In this document: positions 23,340 through 34,599 of the stretch, piece by piece
How the letters are laid out: every line of letters begins with the position of its first letter
Numbering within the stretch: position 1 is the stretch's first letter
Assembly (NCBI GenBank): GCA_026315105.1
Contig: CM048744.1
Coordinates: forward strand, 837,010,094-837,074,093
Origin: Locusta migratoria
Lineage: Eukaryota > Arthropoda > Insecta > Orthoptera > Acrididae
Reading direction: 5' to 3'
Length of the DNA stretch: 64,000 nucleotides
Program-made: the position numbers and the translations under genes
The notes under the pieces: generated by a model
Databases searched by the model: none
What the model saw: the letters and a program-made list of their open reading frames with translations, nothing else
What the model was told of the DNA's origin: nothing

Positions 23340-23775
23340 TAGTAGTCAATATTATGCTTGTCTTTCTCATGAATCAGATTACGGTACTCTGAATCAAAAT
23401 ACAAGGAAACTGCCATTAGCGAATGCCCTTATTCGGATTTGACCTTGCCGTTTCAGCTTTTATGATGACAAATGCGTTGAATATATTTAGCCTTACTTCC
23501 TTCACTTCATAAATTTTGTTTCAAGATTTGGACAATTACGAGTGCTTCGTGTCGGCAACCAATTCTCTCTTCTCATTGCAACAACCCATTTCTTCGTCAG
23601 CAGCTTGTTTTCAACGGCAACCTTGGATAAAATAATAAATGTTTACAAAGTTAAACACATAACTCAAATGCGCAAAACAATTATTTATTTATTAAGCATA
23701 TGGCTACATCACAAAATTTACAGTTATTTTATGTTTTAATAACAAAGATACATATTACACGTGTAAGAAACTACA
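23340..23775. other. No recognised feature
   Basis: AT-rich spacer between two LINEs of opposite orientation. Confidence 0.45.
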
Positions 23776-23778
23776 AAA

Positions 23779-25325
23779 TAATATTAAGTCCATGAATATA
23801 GTCCAGTGATCCCTCCGTAACCATCAGGAACTCGTTTGGTCGCCAGTGAAAGCTCTCAGGGGACATTCTTGAACCACATGGTAGACAGTCTGCTTTTCAG
23901 CGCCACAGTCACAGCTCGGAGAAGCTATCTTTTTTCCGTGTGGCCGATAATATTATTAATAGGGACAAGGGTTTTCCACTAAGTAAAACTTGGAACCCGA
24001 TTTTATCTGACATCAAACAACAACGGTCTTTATTTTCTTTAAACTAGCCTTGTTTTCGACCCATCGTTTTTGCCGTTTTTCTCCACCGGCGCGCTAATGG
24101 TTCCATTGCGCCTAGGTAGCTTCTACTTTGGTTTCGCGCACGCGCGGTGGGTCGTCAGCAGTGTATAAAGGGGCTGCTGTTTCTTGTTCTTTATCAGTTT
24201 CCGGCGAGTTAGTGTTCTGCGCTCTCACCTGAAGATGGCAGCCAGTTGGTCTGTTGAAATATCGTGTCTGGTTGACGACGGTATCCGGCTGCATACCCGA
24301 GATCAATATTATCTTTTTCCACTTGTACAGAAGGTCTGCACACCTTCCATTGTTGGTTCTTATTCTGTTAAGTGCTGACCAATATTTGCGCGGTAAGTCA
24401 AAGCCACCCGGCTTGGTTGATATGCACGGGATCTTCAGTTGTTCTGGTGTTGCATTAATCTGCCATGTTTGTCTCCAGCAGTCATCGGTATTAAATCTGT
24501 TGGTAACTAAAGTTCTTGCAGTCTCATGGGGTGCATGAAGAGAGCGAAGCCTTGCTTTTCTTATGCTTGGTATGTCTTCATGCACAGGAAGGTGGGGATT
24601 CTTTTGCAGCTTTTTGTACTCGGATACTAGTGCATTTTTCCGCCGTAAAGATGGAGGTTGTATGTGGCTAAGTATGGGTAGCCAGAAAGTCGGTGTGGGC
24701 CTAATTGTGCCAGTTATAAGACGCATGGTATGATTGAGCTGAGCGTCCACAAGTTTAGTGTGTGAGCTGTTTAACTAAGCCGGGGAGCAATATTCCGCAA
24801 CTGGGTAAACAAGACCCAGAGCTGAAGTACGGAGAGTGGATGCAGATGATCCCCAAGAAGTGCCACAGAGTTTTTGGAGGATGTTGTTCCAGTTTTAATT
24901 TTGGCAGCTGTTTTTGCTAGGTGTTGCTTGTAACTGAGCGTTCTATCAAGTGTTACCCCTAGATATTTAGGGTTTCTGTTATGTCTCAGCACCTTTCCTT
25001 CAAAATGAACCGTGAGCTCTTTGTTGGCCAGCTTGTTGCTTAGGTGAAACGTTGACACTTCTCTCTTAGTGGCACTTGGATGCAGCCTCCATTTTCGGAA
25101 ATATTCACCAATTGTTGATAGATCGTTGGTCAGTATGGACTCCGTAGTTTCTAGATATTTATGCCTAGTTGCAAGGGCTCAGTCATCGGCATACCCAAAC
25201 TTCCTTGATTTGGTTTCAGGCATATCTGATATGAATAGGCTGAACAGGAGAGGGGCAAGGACAGATCCTTGTGGCAGCCCATTGTTCAGCTTCATTGGCG
25301 AGCTGATGTTGTTACAAAACAATTA
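23779..25325 (-). mobile_element. LINE family L-D, 3' half of ORF2, interrupted by a 370-bp insertion
   Basis: In minus order: NGLPQGSVLAPLLFSLFISD and YADD followed by a TGA (about 25185), then EYFRKWRLHPSATKREVSTF, NPKYLGVTLDRTLSYKQHL, TMRLITGTIRPTPTFWLPIL, NRIRTNNGRCADLLYKW, and after the insertion CDCGAEKQTVYHVVQECPL, a C-x-C...H...C knuckle, ending in LDYIHGLNIIL. The 5' part of the RT is absent. Confidence 0.87.
23939..24309 (-). mobile_element. ~370-bp insertion in the LINE, with a hammerhead-like core
   Basis: The LINE frame stops at LLYKWKK and resumes at KKIASPSC. ATCTTTT(T)TCC borders the insert at about 23927-23938 and 24310-24320, suggesting a target duplication. On the plus strand 24229-24259 reads CTGAAGA, a short stem-loop, then GAAA before TATCG. 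The element may be a solo Penelope-type terminal repeat (inference). Confidence 0.55.
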
Positions 25326-25329
25326 ACAC

Positions 25330-26140
25330 CTGATATTATAAACAGTACTCTTTTGGGGAAAAAAGCAGTATTATTGCTTCTGCTGGTACAGTAATACGTT
25401 ACATCAGGCAGGATTTCTAAAAGAAGTGCTTATCTCACTTGTTCGCACACTTACTATCTCGATTTCAGAAAGCCACTGCCTCACTTCAGATAATATGGCC
25501 ACTAGCAGTCAGTGAGCTCAAAACTAAACTGGAGAGACTACTGCACAGAACCGTGGTGCATGACGTCACGGCAGCCACCTAGAATAGGGGCAACACCAAG
25601 TGAACACAAATACCGTTTGACTACTGTACGACGCTCACTTAGTTTATTGAACAGTTCTCTGTTATCATTGCTTTGTATTTGCTAGCCTTTCCCTTCAATA
25701 TAAGTTTCTCAGTTACGCTCCTCTGCCTATGTTCGTAATTTTCACATCGCTTCCAAATGTCACAACTTTGGTAGCGAAAAATGTTAACTTTTCTGCAAGA
25801 TATTTTTAGCTACAACCCATTCTGTATTTTGTTACCGGACTAACGAGCCTACAGTGCGAAACAAAAAGGACAAAACATTGACATTATTCATACGGACCTT
25901 CCTAGAAGGAGAGCAAACTTTCCAATCTCATTTGATGCCAAATGATTCTGTCTATATAACGGTACAAGATATTATGCAATAAGGTTCCTAAATCATGCCA
26001 CTGTTTTTCATTTCGGGTATTAAAATAGTTCCACTCACTGAAATCAAATAAAACAATCCGTCAGTAATAATTATGAAATGCGGCACTTCGTCCATATAAA
26101 CAAGAATGTATAATGTTATTGCTAGTAAAATAGGTAACTT
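25330..26140. other. No recognised feature
   Basis: AT-rich; no domain, SINE or terminal repeats seen. Confidence 0.45.
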
Positions 26141-26142
26141 AC

Positions 26143-26424
26143 CTCGGAAACTGTAGGTTTATTGCGAACAAATTGCCTTCTCTGCTTTATTTTAGTTTGT
26201 AAATGAAGAGGAAAACGGGATACTGTTGGTACAGCATCATCTATCAGCAGCTGTGTAACGGCTCCTGGTCGAAATCTGTAACTGTCCTTCGTAAAGTGTT
26301 CATTACAAACGAAACTATATTTCGCAGGACTGCAGTTTTTTCTTCGTATTCTATGCATCCATTTGTTCATGAATGCTGCTTTCGAATGAGGAAATCTGGA
26401 GAGATCGTAAGTCATCATTTAGCA
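26143..26424 (-). pseudogene. THAP-type zinc-finger exon remnant with an intact splice donor
   Basis: The minus-strand reading contains FPHSKAAFMNKWMHRIRR, FVCNEHFTKDSYRF and DDAVPTVSRF. These match the THAP domain order: FP, the invariant Trp, the C-x2-H pair, then AVPT. The exon ends at CCGAG|GTAAGT (26143/26142), a perfect donor. The first Cys pair is not found in frame: a stop lies two codons before the visible start, with a further stop upstream. THAP domains occur in cellular regulators and in P-element-type transposases; I cannot tell which. It is either a decayed transposon exon or a damaged host gene. Confidence 0.6.
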
Positions 26425-26429
26425 GTGTT

Positions 26430-27266
26430 GGCCGTTTATCTAACATCACTTTCTTTACAATATATTGCAGTCTACGTAACTTACATATGAAACTGAATGC
26501 CACTTCCAGATGTCCATAGGTTAGTACCCGTACATAAAGCAGCTTTTAACCACTGCGATTAAAATAACGAGAATTTCTACACAACAACAAGCAGAAACGA
26601 AACGAATACCCCCATCCAATATGGCTGTTTCAGAAAGTAGCGTCACGGTTTCCTAGGCAAAATATGCCTTTGAGTAGTCACTCCAGTTTATTATTGAGCT
26701 CACTGCTAGTAGTACAGCGTGCCACCGCATGGAGCGCGAAGATCGTATCACCGCCACTCTTTGTCATTAGTCGAGTCCATGGCAAGTTGTGTTGCGGTAC
26801 TTCTGCGGGCTCGCAGATATTAAGCAGACGTACCAGTTTCTTTGGCTCTTCAATGTAGTTTGTCGTGTGTACAGCGGCAGTCACTTGATGCAAAGTGGCT
26901 GGAGTGAGGCGGATGGTATCTGCGATGGTCCCACAGCGGCGTCGCCCGCGGCGGCCTTGCCTCGGTGGTATCGGGCGGCTGGAGGGCCCTTCTGTGTAGT
27001 GGCAGCCCTGCCTTCTAGCTGCCGCCGAGGGGCAGATAGCGCAGCGGGCCAACCAAGGGAACTGCCCATGTCCCGGCTCATCTACCAGAGCCTCCTACTG
27101 CGCAAATCTCTGCTGCAGTTCAATCGCGCATCTACTCCTCAAATCACTGTCTACTGACTTGATGGCTCGGTGGCTCAGTGACGCCCAGACTCTCTCGACG
27201 CGAAATGATGGTCTGAATGTCGTCGATGAGCACCTACAGCCACAAGCTCTTCATGTGGACAAAACA
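26430..27266. other. No recognised feature; GC-rich patch 26900-27080
   Basis: Overlapping open frames on both strands in 26678-27157 reflect high GC. None shows a domain or splice structure I can defend. Confidence 0.45.
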
Positions 27267-27268
27267 TA

Positions 27269-27961
27269 CGAGGCGCGTCCAGAAAGTAAGTTCCGTTTCA
27301 ATTTATCTCCGCTGCAGCGCTGCGATTGCAGTTCTGCACATGCGCTGTAGACGATGTGTATCAAGGAGAAGAACGTGCGCCATTTGGAGATCGCTGTCAG
27401 TTACGCACGCTTTGTTGTGCTTGTTTGAAACGTCGCCGTTGATTGAAAATCCCGCCGCCTGAGAAATCAGGTCGGTGATTCGGTTTCTGAGTGCGAGGAA
27501 AGTGAAACCAAGTGAAATTTATCGGCTAATTTGCGATGTTTACGGACCAAATGCGATGAGTGATTCGATGGTGAGAAGATGGGTCCGACAGTTCAATGGC
27601 GGGTGTAGTGGTGTACACGATGACGAACGTGTTTGACCATCTTCCGTACAGCCCTGACCTCGTTCCTAGCGACTTTAATCTGTTCTTACATCTCAAGTCT
27701 TTCCATGGCGGTCATCAGTTCACCAATGACGACGAGCTGAAAGAAACTGTTTCCAACTGGTTGAAGACACAGGCGGCAGATTTCTGTGCAGAAGGTATAC
27801 AAAACCTGGTGCCACGCTATGAAAAATGCCTGCAAAATTTCGGCAGTTATGTGGAAAAGTAGTTTAAGAGTTGCAGAATTTTGTGCAATAAAAATTTCTT
27901 CTGTATCTGTGTACAATTTCATTTTATAACCAAACGGAACTTACTTTCTGGACGCGCCTCG
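27269..27961 (+). mobile_element. Mariner element reduced to 693 bp by internal deletion
   Basis: Perfect-looking 31-bp inverted ends (CGAGGCGCGTCCAGAAAGTA...) are flanked by TA at 27267-27268 and 27962-27963. The N-terminal helix-turn-helix region (VKPSEIYRLICDVYG, MVRRWVRQFNGG) is followed directly by the C-terminal SPDLVPSDFNLFLHLKSF, carrying the third catalytic Asp, and ends at YVEK-stop (27862). The first and second Asp regions are deleted, so it can only move in trans. Confidence 0.93.
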
Positions 27962-28036
27962 TACAACCTGTGGAGAGCTTTTCCGAAGAGTCTGACTGAT
28001 CGCCTCCTGTATTAAATTTTCCCACCGGCTGATATA

Positions 28037-29794
28037 CCGGGTGATCAAAAAGTCAGTATAAATTTGAAAACTTAATAAATCACGGAATAATGTAGATAGA
28101 GAGGTAAAAATTGACACACATGCTTGGAATGACATGGGGTTTTATTAGAACAAAAAAATAAAAAATAATTAAAAAAAAGTCCAAAAAATGTCCGACGGAT
28201 GGCGCTTCGTCTGATCAGAAAAGCAATAATTAGCATAACAAATTAAGTCAAAGCAAAGATGATGTTCTTTACAGAAAATGCTCAATATGTTCACCATCAT
28301 TCCTCAACAAAAGCTATAGTCGAGGAATAATGTTGTGAACAACACTGTAAAACATGTCCGGAGTTATGGTGAGGCATTGGCGTCGGATGTTGTCTTTCAA
28401 CATTCCTAGAGATGTCGGTCGATCACGATACACTTGCGACTTCAGGTAACCCCAAAGCCAATAATCGCACGGTCTGAGGTCTGGGGACCTGGGAGGCCAA
28501 GCATGGCGAAAGTGGCGGCTGAGCACACGATCATCACCAAACGACGCGCGCAAGCGTCTAGCAATATGGGGTGGATCGCCATCCTGCATAAAAATCGTAC
28601 GTTCCAGCCGGTGTTTATCAGCCAGACTGGGAATGATGCGATTCTGTAAAATATCAGCGTTCCTCTCACCCGTCACTGTAGCAGTTACAAAACAAGAATC
28701 ACGCAGTTCCTCGAAGAAAAAAGACCCGATAACGGTAGATGTGGAAATCCAAACCATACCGTGATTTTCTCGTCGTGCAATGGAGTTTCCACGACAGTTC
28801 TAGGATTTTCGGCCGCTCAAATTCTGCAGTTGTTGGCATTAACAGACCCTGGGAGCGTGAAATGAGCTTCATCGGTCCACAACACGTTACTCAACCAATC
28901 GTCAACTTCCGCCATCTTTTGAAATGCTCTCCGCTTCACTAAATCGCCAGGTCACAATTCATGATCCCGATGTATTTTGTAAGGATAGCATCGGAGGGTA
29001 CGTCTAAGTGCCAACCAAACAGTAGTGTATGGAATGCCGATGCGACGTGCGACTGCACGAGCGCTGACTTCCCCATGCATAGACGAACCCGCTACATCTC
29101 CATTTCTTAAAAAAAGTTCAAATGTTTGTAAATCTATCGGATCAAACTGCGTGGTCATCAGTCCGTAGCTTACAAACTACTTAAACCTAGGTAAACTAAC
29201 TTAAGGACAAACACACACACCAATGCCCCAGGGAGGACTCGAACCTCACGACGAGCAACCGCTCAGTCCGCAGCGAGACGCTTTAGACCGCTCGGCTACT
29301 CCACCGCGGCTCCATTTCTTCCTGAACTGTCTCAGAAGCATTACGCCTTATGCTCGGTCGGCCAGTACGGGGTCTATTATCTAAACAACCCGTGGCTTCG
29401 AACTTCGAAATCATTCTCGCCACAGCTGCATTTGTCAACGGACCTTTACCCGTTCGAATCCCCTCCCTATGGCGATAGGATCGTAACGCTGAACTAGCAC
29501 ATTCCCCACTGTGATAATACAGCTTCACTAAAAGCGCTTCCAGGTAACATCAACATGCTGCGACTGCTGGTGCATCTGATTCTCTTTCTCATTACAGCTC
29601 CTTTTATACACGATTTTCATGTGCAGTCACTGACGTTTTCTGTCCAGCCCCACCTGTCGGACATTTTTAACTTTTTTTTGTTCTAATAAAACCCCGTGTC
29701 ATTCCAAGCACGCGTGTGAATTTTTACCTCTCTATCTACATTATTCCGTGATTTATTAAGTTTTCAAATGTACACTGACTTTTTGATCACCGGG
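28037..29794 (-). mobile_element. 1.76-kb mariner-like transposon with ~115-bp TIRs and a nested SINE
   Basis: The ends CCGGGTGATCAAAAAGTCAG and its inverse extend for about 115 bp, with TA on both sides (28035-28036, 29795-29796). Minus-strand transposase in order: helix-turn-helix REGIRTGKGPLTNAAVARMI (from 29528), SINE, ARAVARRIGIPYTTVWLALR, VLWTDEAHFTLPG (first Asp), MVWISTSTVIGSFFFEELRD, FMQDGDPPHIA (second Asp) and PPRSPDLRPCDYWLWGYLKS (third Asp). All three Asp are present. A few stops and frameshifts plus the SINE inactivate it. Confidence 0.92.
29109..29309 (-). mobile_element. SINE family C copy inside the mariner transposase gene
   Basis: Antisense full-length copy. CTCCATTTCTT at 29098-29108 and 29310-29320 is an exact 11-bp duplication; removing one copy plus the SINE restores the transposase reading around EEME/GDVAG. 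Confidence 0.93.
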
Positions 29795-29809
29795 TATATT
29801 ACATACCGA

Positions 29810-30650
29810 CAGTGCTCCTCATGACGTACAGCTGTATCCACGCACAGTTCATGAAATGAATAGGACGAAGGTTCCAGAAATATACATGACGATGACGGGA
29901 AATATTTCAAGAAATATCACAGAACCAAAATTTCCGAGCAACAGGTGGCATGTCAGAGAGAAAATCTGGATTCCCCTTACATACCTTGAAATGTGGTACC
30001 ACATGAGAACGGAAGAATCAATATAATACATTTAACAGATTCAGCATTGTGCGTAAGTAACAACCTGGTTAACAGTGATGGACACTTACTCGTCTGCAGT
30101 AACGTCAAATATTAGTGGCATTACAGGAAGCAGAAATAAGCAAGTATCGGGAAGACTTCGCCTAATTCAATAATACTAGCTGAATTTCACAATCCGTATG
30201 CAGTCGCATTCCCAATGTCAAAACGAAATAGTGTTAATTGGCTCAAGGGCCACACAATATACTGCTTCTCAGCACAGAAGACAACAAGAAATATTTTGTG
30301 ATATACCTTACCACCTAACACTACTTGACAGACAGAAAAATAGGAAAATTTCATAATTTCTTTAACAGTAGATTCTGTAGAAGATACAAGACGAGCAGAA
30401 ATACGAAAAACTTTTTTATTTGCTTATCCTAATTATTTATTGTAGCTCTTTAGATAAGTTGTGTTGGAGAATTCAGTGCAACTCAATGCAGGGAAGAGAA
30501 AAACTGCAGATCCTCCTGCTTTTGTTTACTATTTATTATTTTTAGAAAAAAGAAAGTGGTTACGTACCAGACTACAATTCTATAAGTCCCGGGTTCGATC
30601 GCTGCTCAATCCTAGAATTTATATCTATTATTTATGTCTTCAAAGGAGGG
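29810..30650. other. No recognised feature
   Basis: AT-rich with no domain. A lone GGGTTCGATCGC box B-like string at about 30589 has no box A partner. Confidence 0.45.
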
Positions 30651-30654
30651 TATA

Positions 30655-31300
30655 AACTGAACATTAACAAGAGCAAAGGAGGTGTAATGGAATGTAGTCC
30701 AAGAAAATCATAAGTTCAAGGAATTAAATTAGGTAAAGAGACAATAACAGTAATAAATGAGTTTTGTTATTTGGCTAGAAAAATAGCTTCTGATGCCCAA
30801 GTAAAGAAGATATAAAGTGCAGAAGGGTTATGCGAAGAAAATAATTTATGAAGAAGCGAAATTCGTTGACATCTAATATTAATTTAAATCATAGGAAGTT
30901 CTTTCTGAAAGCATTTACATGGAGTGTAGAAATGATGTGGAGTGAAACGTGATCGATAATGAGTTCAAGGAAAACTATGGTAGGAGCTTTTCAAATCTGG
31001 TACTACACGAGAATATAGAAGATATGATGGGTAGACCGCATAACTAATTAGGAGGTACAGAACAGAAATGGAGAGAAGAGAAATTTCTGGCATATCTTGG
31101 CTAAAAGAAGGGGTCGATTGGTGCCACAAGTTCTGAGATATCAAGGAGACAGAGAAAAATATAGTAAGCAGGTTCAAAAAGATGTGGGTTGCCGTTCGTA
31201 TTCTCAGATGGAGAGATTTGCACAGGGCAGGGTAGCGTAAGTCAATTCAGAGGTGGGAGGAAGGAGCGGTATACCAACTCCAAACAGACCTTGCCTAGTG
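30655..31300 (+). mobile_element. LINE family L-A, degenerate 3' end
   Basis: Same family as 1-780 and 2066-2560: recognisable NINKSK, then FLKAFTWSV, MWSET, and the terminal VGCRSYSQMERFAQGRVA-like codons, with many stops. Confidence 0.8.
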
Positions 31301-33363
31301 AAGCAACGTCGTATTCAATCCAATCTTCGGAATGATGGCTCCTTTACCATTTACCCTTCGATCTGACAGAAAATCCTAAGTCGTTTTGGTCTTACGCTAA
31401 GTCACTAAACGGGTCAAAATTATATGTCCAAACATTCTGTGATCATCAACTGCTATCTTTCTGATACTTTTGAATACCTTGCGTCGTCTTACTTTGTTAC
31501 ATCTCTTCCCTAATCTATGGGTGTGACAATTTTCAGTGGCTATTCCTACTAGCATTCACAGTGAAATTTTCACTCTGCAACGGAGTGTGCGCTGAAACGA
31601 AACTTCTTGGCAGATTAAAATTGTGTGCCACAACCGGGATTTGAACCTAGTATCTTAGCCTTTCGCAGGCAAGCGATCCATCGACTCTGCTATCTTGGCA
31701 CGCTTCACGGCTCATCACCACAATTTCTCTTCTGCCAGTACCTCCTGCTTTCCAAACTTCACAGAAGTTCTCATTCTGGAAACATCCCTTGAGGCGTGTG
31801 TCCACTGCAAGTACTTGCTGATCTGTTTACATTAGAAGAAAAACTTGCCTAAGTTTTCTTCTGTAAGTCGTTTAGGCAAGGAACTTTGTACAAGTACTTG
31901 CAAAAGTGTTTCCACCAGGGTCACGTTGTAAGATAAGCAAGTGCAAGTTTACAATGTCGTGAACAAAAATTACTTTATGGTTGTTATAACCTAGTATCAC
32001 TTCTATACCTGATGCTATGATGTTCATTTCTATGTTGTAATACATTGATTTATTACAATATTTTTATCTCCTTTATTATTTTGTTATATACCTCAGGTAC
32101 ATCATCGCTTGGTACTCTGCAGAATTATACATACTGATACATAGTTTCTTCTAATTAATAAGTCTGGATATTCCTTTTTATCATTACTGCATTATGGTAA
32201 GGTAAAATTTTCTTATTTAAGTTAGCATTAATTTTGCTAAGTTACAAGTCATGTGATTTTGTGTTACAAATTGATAAAATTTTTATCTCTATTTTGTTTT
32301 ACCCATTTGTGACTAATTCACTTTTATGAAACCTACTAATGTTGGCCTAGAATTATTGACATATTAATTCACATGTATTTCTTAATGACTTTACACTGTC
32401 TTTTAATTTTCTTTTTGTATACCTCTGTATCACTTTTATTAATCCTGTAAACATTTTTCTAAACACTGTAATTTACTTTTAACCTCATCTTATTATAAGT
32501 ATATTGTCTTGTTGATTATGGTTTGACATGATTAACAACGAATACAAATCATATGTTGCCTCAGGTCTATGCCATATTGACATTATTCTTTAGGATCTTG
32601 GTTTATTTATCCACATGGTACCTGTCATTTCAAATTTCTATATGTTACTTTTACTACACAAGATAGAATCCCCCCCCCCCCTCTGAACAACATCCTTGTG
32701 TAAGTGACAAGCAGCCTCCTGTCTCGGTATACTGTACCTTTCTATATAATTCAAGAAGCATGTGTTGTCCTACTCTGTACTAAAGTTACAATACCTGCCT
32801 GTTAATAATTATGCTACTCTAAGCCCACTTTAAATTTATTACACTACTGTCTTCACAGCGATTAGGACTCTACTTTGACATTCTACTCTATATATGTAAT
32901 TATCATGTAGGTACGTTTTGCTCCGACTCTTTCATGTGGGACTCGATCTGCACACTTGTGTGAACAATGTTGTTTGTATAATCTTCGATCTTGACGTATG
33001 TAATCTGTTTATGATGACGATCACTTTCTATTTTCTTATTTATAACACGATTCATTAATATAATAACTTCTTATGTTTTGTTTTGCTTGTTCTGATACTG
33101 TATTTTATTACACCACACTTTATTTGTTATTGTTAACATTTGTTTACACAAATTTCGTCGTAACTTGTTGATGATTACACCTTGTAACTTTGTTTACACT
33201 TGTCTCCAAAGATGCTCACCCAAAGATATTGTACATCCATGAATGGTATTCCTAATATCGATAACATAGGTTTTATCGTCTCTGACTCATGCAATTAGCA
33301 CAAGGCAATCCCTCCATTTTCATTCATAGTCTGTTCTTACCTTTTATGTTATGTTTGACTGAT

Positions 33364-33739
33364 AGGTTTTATCTAAAATGACCACTGTAATTTTAACAAT
33401 TTTAGTTATACTGACTCCTGTTTGTCTCAGCTTAATGTATTTTATTTGATGTATTTTACCCTTCAGTTTTAACACCTTGTAAGTATTTTAACTGTATGTT
33501 AAATTGACATGATTCTCCATTTTCAGACTCTTTATATGTAATTTTGCTGATTATTTCCTCTCTCTGTTTTCGCACATTAATTACGTTTATTTTGTATTTT
33601 TAGTATAGTTTATCCTTGAAAATGGTCTATTGACCGAAATGGTAGATGTATAAGGTTTTGAATAAACAGCTGATGGTTTTTAAAAATGCATTTTATGAAA
33701 TATATTACGGCTGTTGACACTCGCCTCACCAAAGCATTC
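33364..33739 (+). repeat. Right arm of the 15-kb-spaced inverted repeat
   Basis: Inverted partner of 18552-18803. It contains TTGAAAATGGTC-TATT-GACCGAAAT (33616-33641), a hammerhead-like core with a GGTC/GACC stem. About 130 bp in the middle is absent from the other arm. Confidence 0.7.
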
Positions 33740-33849
33740 AAAAATAAGAGCAGCCTCTACCGTCGTTCCATTTATTATTATTAAAAAAGGAAGCGTGACG
33801 AACAAAAATGAAGATTACTGAATGATCTAAAATCAGAGGAAACATAAAT

Positions 33850-34190
33850 TTCATTGACTCAAAATACTCCACTTGCTAGTATAAATGTAATCTGCAATTT
33901 GTTCACTTTTTCGTTTCCTTATTTTGTTCAATTCTTGTCCAATTTGCGCACGTAAATTATGATTTTTTTTTTTTTTTTTTCGTATTTCGGCATCTGTTGT
34001 TCAGAAATCGCCGCAATATTTTCGCGAGCGATCAGTTTTCTTATTCATTTTTGTATCCCACAACTCTGGAAACCACTCAAATTTATCTATCAACTGCTGC
34101 ATTTTCTCGCAATTCCACGCTATTGTCGTCATTGTTACTGGCATATTCGTTTCGTAAACTCAACTCAAAACTTCTGCAAGTCGAATAAAA
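33850..34190 (-). pseudogene. MADF-domain (Myb/SANT-like) protein relic
   Basis: Minus-strand reading: KMQQLIDKFEWFPELWDTKM, then after a 1-nt shift RENIAAISEQQMPKY, then beyond an A-run LRAQIGQELNKIRKRKSEQ and YIYTSKW. These match the MADF order: LI-x-PxLWD, W/I-xx-IA, LR..Y..EL..IKK, Y.SKW. MADF proteins are both cellular regulators and the accessory DNA-binding ORF of PIF/Harbinger elements. Its position inside a TTA-flanked TIR element favours the latter. Stops and shifts make it a pseudogene. Confidence 0.7.
33961..33980 (+). repeat. Poly-T run inside the MADF relic
   Basis: About 19 T on the plus strand (A-run in the coding sense) at the join of the two MADF halves. Confidence 0.8.
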
Positions 34191-34599
34191 ACTTTCAGCA
34201 ACCGGAAAGTTCGGAAAGTGGCTGCTGCTAGTGCCACGAGGCTGTATCCACTGACTTCCGGAAGCTACTTCTGCAAGCTGATGAATCTTGGGAAAGTCGA
34301 CTTGAGGAAGTTTACTTGCTAGTGGACACGCGCCTTTAGGCTGTGGCTAAGCTATGTCTCCACTTTATCCTTTCTTCCAAGAATACTGGTCTTGCAAGGT
34401 TTGTATGAGAACTTCTGTGAAGTTTGGGAAGTAGGAGGCGAGGTACTGGCAGAAGTGAAGTCGTCAGGAGGTACCGTGACGCGTACCGGGATAGCTCATT
34501 CGGTAGTGCGCTTGCTCGCGAAAGGCAAAGGTCCCAGGTCCGAATTTCGCTTCCGGCACACAATTTTAATCTGCCAAGAAGTTTCCAACTAGCATTGTT

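Larger units (their letters stand above)
31792..34335 (-). mobile_element. 2.5-kb PIF/Harbinger-like element
   Basis: The ends AGGCGTGTGTCCACT and, inverted, AGGCGCGTGTCCACT differ at one base. TTA follows on the right (34336-34338) and TTG, one change from TTA, precedes on the left. A 3-bp TTA duplication is the PIF/Harbinger pattern. The interior holds a MADF-domain relic on the minus strand and a probable later insertion (33364-33739); 31830-33360 is AT-rich with nothing recognised. No DDE transposase remains visible. Confidence 0.65.
31556..34595. repeat. Palindromic tRNA-like repeat D, split by a Harbinger-like element
   Basis: The left arm 31556-31788 (antisense tRNA-like part, ending CATTCTGGAAACATCCC) and right arm 34339-34595 (GGCTGTGGCTAAGC... 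to CGGGATAGCTC and ACACAATTTTAATCTGCC) are contiguous in the related copy at 48335-48600, so 31789-34338 is an insertion. The tRNA-like box A (CGGGATAGCTCATTCGGTAG) and a degenerate box B are visible in the right arm. Confidence 0.75.
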
